This document shows, in pieces, positions 4,664 to 7,475 of a stretch of 7,475 bases of DNA. Origin of the DNA: a bacterium. GTDB lineage: Bacteria > Bacillota_A > Clostridia > Lachnospirales > Lachnospiraceae. A program made the position numbers and the translations under genes. Numbering within the stretch: position 1 is the stretch's first letter; each line of letters starts with the position of its first letter. The notes under the pieces were generated by a model. It was not told the origin of the DNA. It saw only the letters and a list, made by a program, of their open reading frames with translations, and did no database searches. Location of the stretch: positions 1 through 7,475 of the forward strand of contig SFQZ01000109.1 of assembly GCA_004562915.1 (NCBI GenBank). Direction: 5' to 3'.

Positions 4664-6708
4664 AAATAGATTTTTATCCAAGATTAGCCTGGGACGGAAT
4701 CAGGAAAAATAAACGTTTGTATCTCCCATATATCCTTACCTGTGCCGGAATGGTCATGATGTTTTACATTATCCATCATCTGGCAGCAATGCCGGCACTG
4801 GATGGTATGGCTGGCGGCAGAACCACAAAACGGACTCTGGGATTCGGTGTGTGGGTAATCGCTGTATTTGCTCTTATATTTCTGACTTATACGAATTCTT
4901 TTTTGATGCGGCGCAGACAAAAGGAGTTCGGACTCTATAACATTCTGGGAATGGGGAAGAAAAACTTAGGTCTGGTATATATATGGGAAACTCTGTTTGT
5001 ATTTGTAATTTCCATGACTTTAGGACTTGTTTGTGGCATAGGCCTGTCAAAAATGGCAGAGCTTGGTCTTGTTCGTATGTTGTACGGAGAGATAACCTAC
5101 GATTTTACTATCAGTTCCGAGGTGATTCTTGACACCTTTCTGGTGTTTGGTGTCATTTTTGTCTTCCTTTTCCTGAAAGGTATGCTTACTCTCTGGCGTC
5201 TCAATGCGGTATCCTTGCTCAAAAGTGAGAACACCGGTGAGAAACCGCCGCGGGCTAATTATCTTCTTGGGCTTGGCGGAATCCTTATCCTGGCAGCAGC
5301 GTATTACATCGCTGTTTCCATCCAGAGTCCACTGCTGGCTCTCAGTTGGTTTATCATTGCCGTTATCATGGTCATCATTGCAACCTATCTGCTTTTTGTT
5401 GCCGGTTCTGTTATGATGTGCAGAATCCTGCAGAAAAATCAGAAATATTATTATCAGAAAAATCATTTTGTTGCGGTTTCATCCATGGTGTATCGAATGA
5501 AGCGCAATGGGGCAGGGCTTGCATCTATCTGTATCTTAAGTACTATGGTACTTGTCATGATGCTGGGTGCAGGAAGCTTATACTTCGGTGCGGAGGATAG
5601 CCTGAAGACCCGTTATCCAAGGGAGATTTCTGTTTCAGTGGATTTTGTTTCTTTCGAAGAAGATCATGTGTATACTTCAGAAAAAGAGGAGCATCTTCTG
5701 GCTGAAATTAATCAGATACTGGATGATAACGATGTGACTCCAAAAAATAAAGAGTGCTATCTGAGTTCGAGTATCGTAGGTATGCTTGGCAATGGAAAAC
5801 TCATTGCCAATCCCGAGATTGTAAACACTGCAAATGTGGATACCATGGAAAAGGTAACGCAGGTCTATTTTGTGCCTTTAAGCGAATACAATGAATGCAT
5901 GGGTATGCAGGAAACGTTGGGAGAGGGAGAAGTTCTGATTCATTGTGTTCGCCGCAGTTATGATAATCCGGAGATTCATTTGGCAGATGGAACTGTGCTG
6001 ACCGTAAAAAAACAGGTGGATGCGATGATGGGAAGCGGCGATGCCGCAATGGATATCATCCCTTCCGTATTTGTTGTGGTGAATGATTTGGAAGCGATTT
6101 CTGATTCCATCAATTCTGAATTCACCAATGAAGACTATTATTGCCGTCCTGAACTTCACTATGGATTTGATACAGGGTTAGAGGCAGAGGAGGAAATCAG
6201 GCTGGCGGAAGAAATCCGCACACATGTACAGGAACTGGATGATACAGGTGAGGGTGGCTTTTATTCCTACAGTGTGGAATGCCGTGAGGCAGAGAGGGAG
6301 GATTTCTATGGTACTTATGGGGGAATCTTCTATTTAGGAGTGATTTTGTCGTTCGTATTCATTCTTGCGACGGTGTTGATCATTTACTATAAGCAGGTTA
6401 CGGAAGGGTATGAGGATGAAAGCCGTTTTGCCATCATGCAGAAGGTGGGAATGACGAAAAAGGATATTCGTAAGAGTATTAATTCTCAAATGTTGACTGT
6501 ATTTTTCCTTCCTCTTGCAGCAGCTGTACTACATTTGAGTTTTGCATTTCCGATGGTACAAAAGCTTCTCGCCTTGTTTAACCTGCGAAACGTATCACTC
6601 ATGATTTTGATTATGACAATCTCCGTTCTGGTATTTGGTATGTTTTACGGAATCATTTACAAGGTGACATCCAATGCTTACTATTCAATCGTCAGCGGAA
6701 AACAGTAA
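4660..6708 (+). CDS. BceB-type ABC transporter permease with large extracellular domain
   Basis: This is a 682-residue membrane subunit that both moves or detaches the peptide and acts as the sensor for the kinase. Ten membrane helices can be read, at about 21-42, 60-82, 106-130, 155-176, 201-221, 226-250, 285-309, 554-577, 610-632 and 646-669. Between helices 7 and 8 lies an extracellular domain of about 245 residues (310-553), the defining trait of BceB-like permeases. FtsX-like patterns occur in both halves: RRRQKEFGLYNILGMGKK (84-101) and ESRFAIMQKVGMTKKDIRK (587-605), the cytoplasmic coupling segments that meet the ATPase. The extracellular domain is acidic (DEDHVYTSEKEE-like stretches and ELDDTGEGG), which would suit a cationic peptide, but that is only an inference. 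Length is close to the usual 620-670. It overlaps the ATPase gene by four bases and is followed by a hairpin, so it is the last gene of the operon. Confidence 0.95.
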   Translation: MKIDFYPRLAWDGIRKNKRLYLPYILTCAGMVMMFYIIHHLAAMPALDGMAGGRTTKRTLGFGVWVIAVFALIFLTYTNSFLMRRRQKEFGLYNILGMGKKNLGLVYIWETLFVFVISMTLGLVCGIGLSKMAELGLVRMLYGEITYDFTISSEVILDTFLVFGVIFVFLFLKGMLTLWRLNAVSLLKSENTGEKPPRANYLLGLGGILILAAAYYIAVSIQSPLLALSWFIIAVIMVIIATYLLFVAGSVMMCRILQKNQKYYYQKNHFVAVSSMVYRMKRNGAGLASICILSTMVLVMMLGAGSLYFGAEDSLKTRYPREISVSVDFVSFEEDHVYTSEKEEHLLAEINQILDDNDVTPKNKECYLSSSIVGMLGNGKLIANPEIVNTANVDTMEKVTQVYFVPLSEYNECMGMQETLGEGEVLIHCVRRSYDNPEIHLADGTVLTVKKQVDAMMGSGDAAMDIIPSVFVVVNDLEAISDSINSEFTNEDYYCRPELHYGFDTGLEAEEEIRLAEEIRTHVQELDDTGEGGFYSYSVECREAEREDFYGTYGGIFYLGVILSFVFILATVLIIYYKQVTEGYEDESRFAIMQKVGMTKKDIRKSINSQMLTVFFLPLAAAVLHLSFAFPMVQKLLALFNLRNVSLMILIMTISVLVFGMFYGIIYKVTSNAYYSIVSGKQ

Positions 6709-6757
6709 GATTAAATATGAGAAGATTAAAGGTCAGAGATATGAAGCAGTTCTCCGG

Positions 6758-6806
6758 ATAATGCTGTTCAAGTGACTCCTAACAGGAACCGCTTGAACGG
6801 CATTAT
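6758..6806 (+). terminator. Long hairpin ending the transporter operon
   Basis: Bases 6758-6773 pair with 6791-6806 over 16 positions without a bulge (two G-T wobbles), including the complementary arms GTTCAAG and CTTGAAC; the 17-base loop can form a further small TCCT/AGGA stem. It starts 50 bases after the permease stop. The following bases (GACTTATTTAAAT) are U-rich on the plus strand but do not form a classical T-run, so termination efficiency is uncertain. It might instead be a 3'-stabilising hairpin. Confidence 0.6.
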
Positions 6807-7290
6807 GACTTATTTAAATGATCAAGTTATTCTTCTCGTTACTGTGATGGAATCAAAAATTGACTGAACAAATACATTGTGGCTTGCATGGAGTAATACT
6901 GCCGGCCAAAAGCTCTGTGCTTTGATACAAAGAAAGATTGCTATCATTGTAAATCCCATTACCAGAAATTTCCTCCGAATTTATTTTTGAATTCTCATAA
7001 ATGAATATTCTGATGTCGGGCACATTCGCTGGTGCGCTGTAATTACAGAGACTTTCCGCATTATTGACAAACTCTTTTGAGCCACTCGCCAATATCTCAG
7101 ATTATATATCAGGCAGCTTTGTTTATTCCTCAAAGTAAGTCTTATATCTCCATAATATATAAGCTTGTAAGATCTCCTTCTTCAGCTTTTATTCTCTGTA
7201 TGCTTATACAGGGCGTCTTCGTATAAAAAAACATTAATTTTGCATACTGAAAACAGTTAAGCATCTTTGATTTTGTATCAATTTCTTGAT
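6807..7290. other. Right-hand region without an intact gene
   Basis: About 480 AT-rich bases have no plus-strand gene. On the minus strand two unrecognised frames are open: 7345-7142 (67 codons, beginning MSKFRPGSDPL, which overlaps the tail of the DraG-like remnant in another frame) and 7092-6853 (79 codons, beginning MASGSKEFVNNAESL and ending CKPQCICSVNF). Neither has a clear ribosome binding site. Both lie downstream of a decayed minus-strand gene and may be leftovers of the same or a neighbouring gene. Confidence 0.4.
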
Positions 7291-7473
7291 CTATGGCGTG
7301 CTTTTCAGGAAACAACGGATCGCTACCGGGACGGAATTTTGACAACTGACTTCAAATTTATAAGTTTCTCTATATTCACGAAGTTTTCTCTCAGGAGGGT
7401 ACTCGTATTTCTCTCCAGGATACAATGCCTGTGCATACTTCAGAATTTCTTCCTTACTTGAACCTTTTTTCGC
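7291..7473 (-). pseudogene. Truncated fragment resembling an ADP-ribosylglycohydrolase (DraG-like)
   Basis: An open frame enters from the right edge of the window on the minus strand and gives 60 residues before a TAG at 7291-7293. It contains KEEILKYAQ (7-15), PPERKLREYRETYKFEVSC (26-44) and QNSVPVAIRCFLKST (45-59). The pattern YxFxVSCQxSVPxAIxxFLxS is the segment that in ADP-ribosylglycohydrolase family proteins lies just before the C-terminal metal-binding motif GGDSDT. Family members use two magnesium ions to remove ADP-ribose from proteins or small molecules. Here the reading frame stops before that motif, and no GGDSDT is found in any frame downstream, so the C-terminal catalytic part is missing and the product should be inactive. 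The 5' part lies outside the window. The family call rests on memory of the motif only. Confidence 0.6.
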
Positions 7474-7475
7474 TA

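Noticed and set aside
6717..6761. 14-codon frame MRRLKVRDMKQFSG just after the permease
   Set aside because: No ribosome binding site, and it ends inside the left arm of the hairpin; most likely chance.
1..7475. CRISPR array, tRNA or rRNA gene, complete insertion sequence
   Set aside because: No regularly spaced direct repeats, no tRNA-like cloverleaf, and no transposase with flanking inverted repeats were seen on reading both strands.

Overview
The window looks like chromosomal DNA from a low-to-moderate GC member of the Firmicutes, most likely a gut Clostridia/Lachnospiraceae-type organism. That placement is inferred from strong AGGAGG-type ribosome binding sites, TATAAT -10 boxes, codon use and the gene families present. 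It cannot be fixed to a genus from the sequence alone. All intact genes lie on the plus strand. Both ends of the window are gene-poor and look degraded.

Layout. Bases 1-600 hold no convincing gene: only overlapping short minus-strand frames, one 8-bp inverted repeat and a possible weak promoter. From about 711 to 1978 there is a small tight cluster: a GNAT N-acetyltransferase with an abnormal N-terminus, an N-terminal-nucleophile (Ntn) hydrolase of the choloylglycine/penicillin V acylase-like type starting at a GTG codon directly before its Cys2, and a 26-codon ORF that looks like a truncated small gene. A hairpin with a T-run (2019-2054) closes this cluster.

The centre (2114-6708) is a complete BceRS-BceAB-type antimicrobial-peptide sensing and detoxification module in the order response regulator, histidine kinase, ABC ATPase, ABC permease. 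The kinase has almost no extracytoplasmic loop, so it cannot bind a ligand by itself. In this family the permease, with its large extracellular domain between TM7 and TM8, senses the peptide or its target complex and passes transport activity to the kinase. The phosphorylated regulator then activates the transporter promoter. The predicted operator is visible between kinase and ATPase: a perfect TTACA-N4-TGTAA inverted repeat followed 21 bp later by a TGTAA half-site, then a -10 box with a poor -35. The regulator-kinase pair has its own -10 box and no such operator, which fits constant sensor expression and inducible transporter expression.

After the permease a 16-bp-stem hairpin (6758-6806) probably ends the operon. 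The remaining 670 bp hold no intact gene. At the right edge, on the minus strand and running in from outside the window, is a truncated piece that resembles the ADP-ribosylglycohydrolase (DraG-like) family and stops at 7291 before the expected C-terminal metal-binding motif. It is probably a decayed gene.
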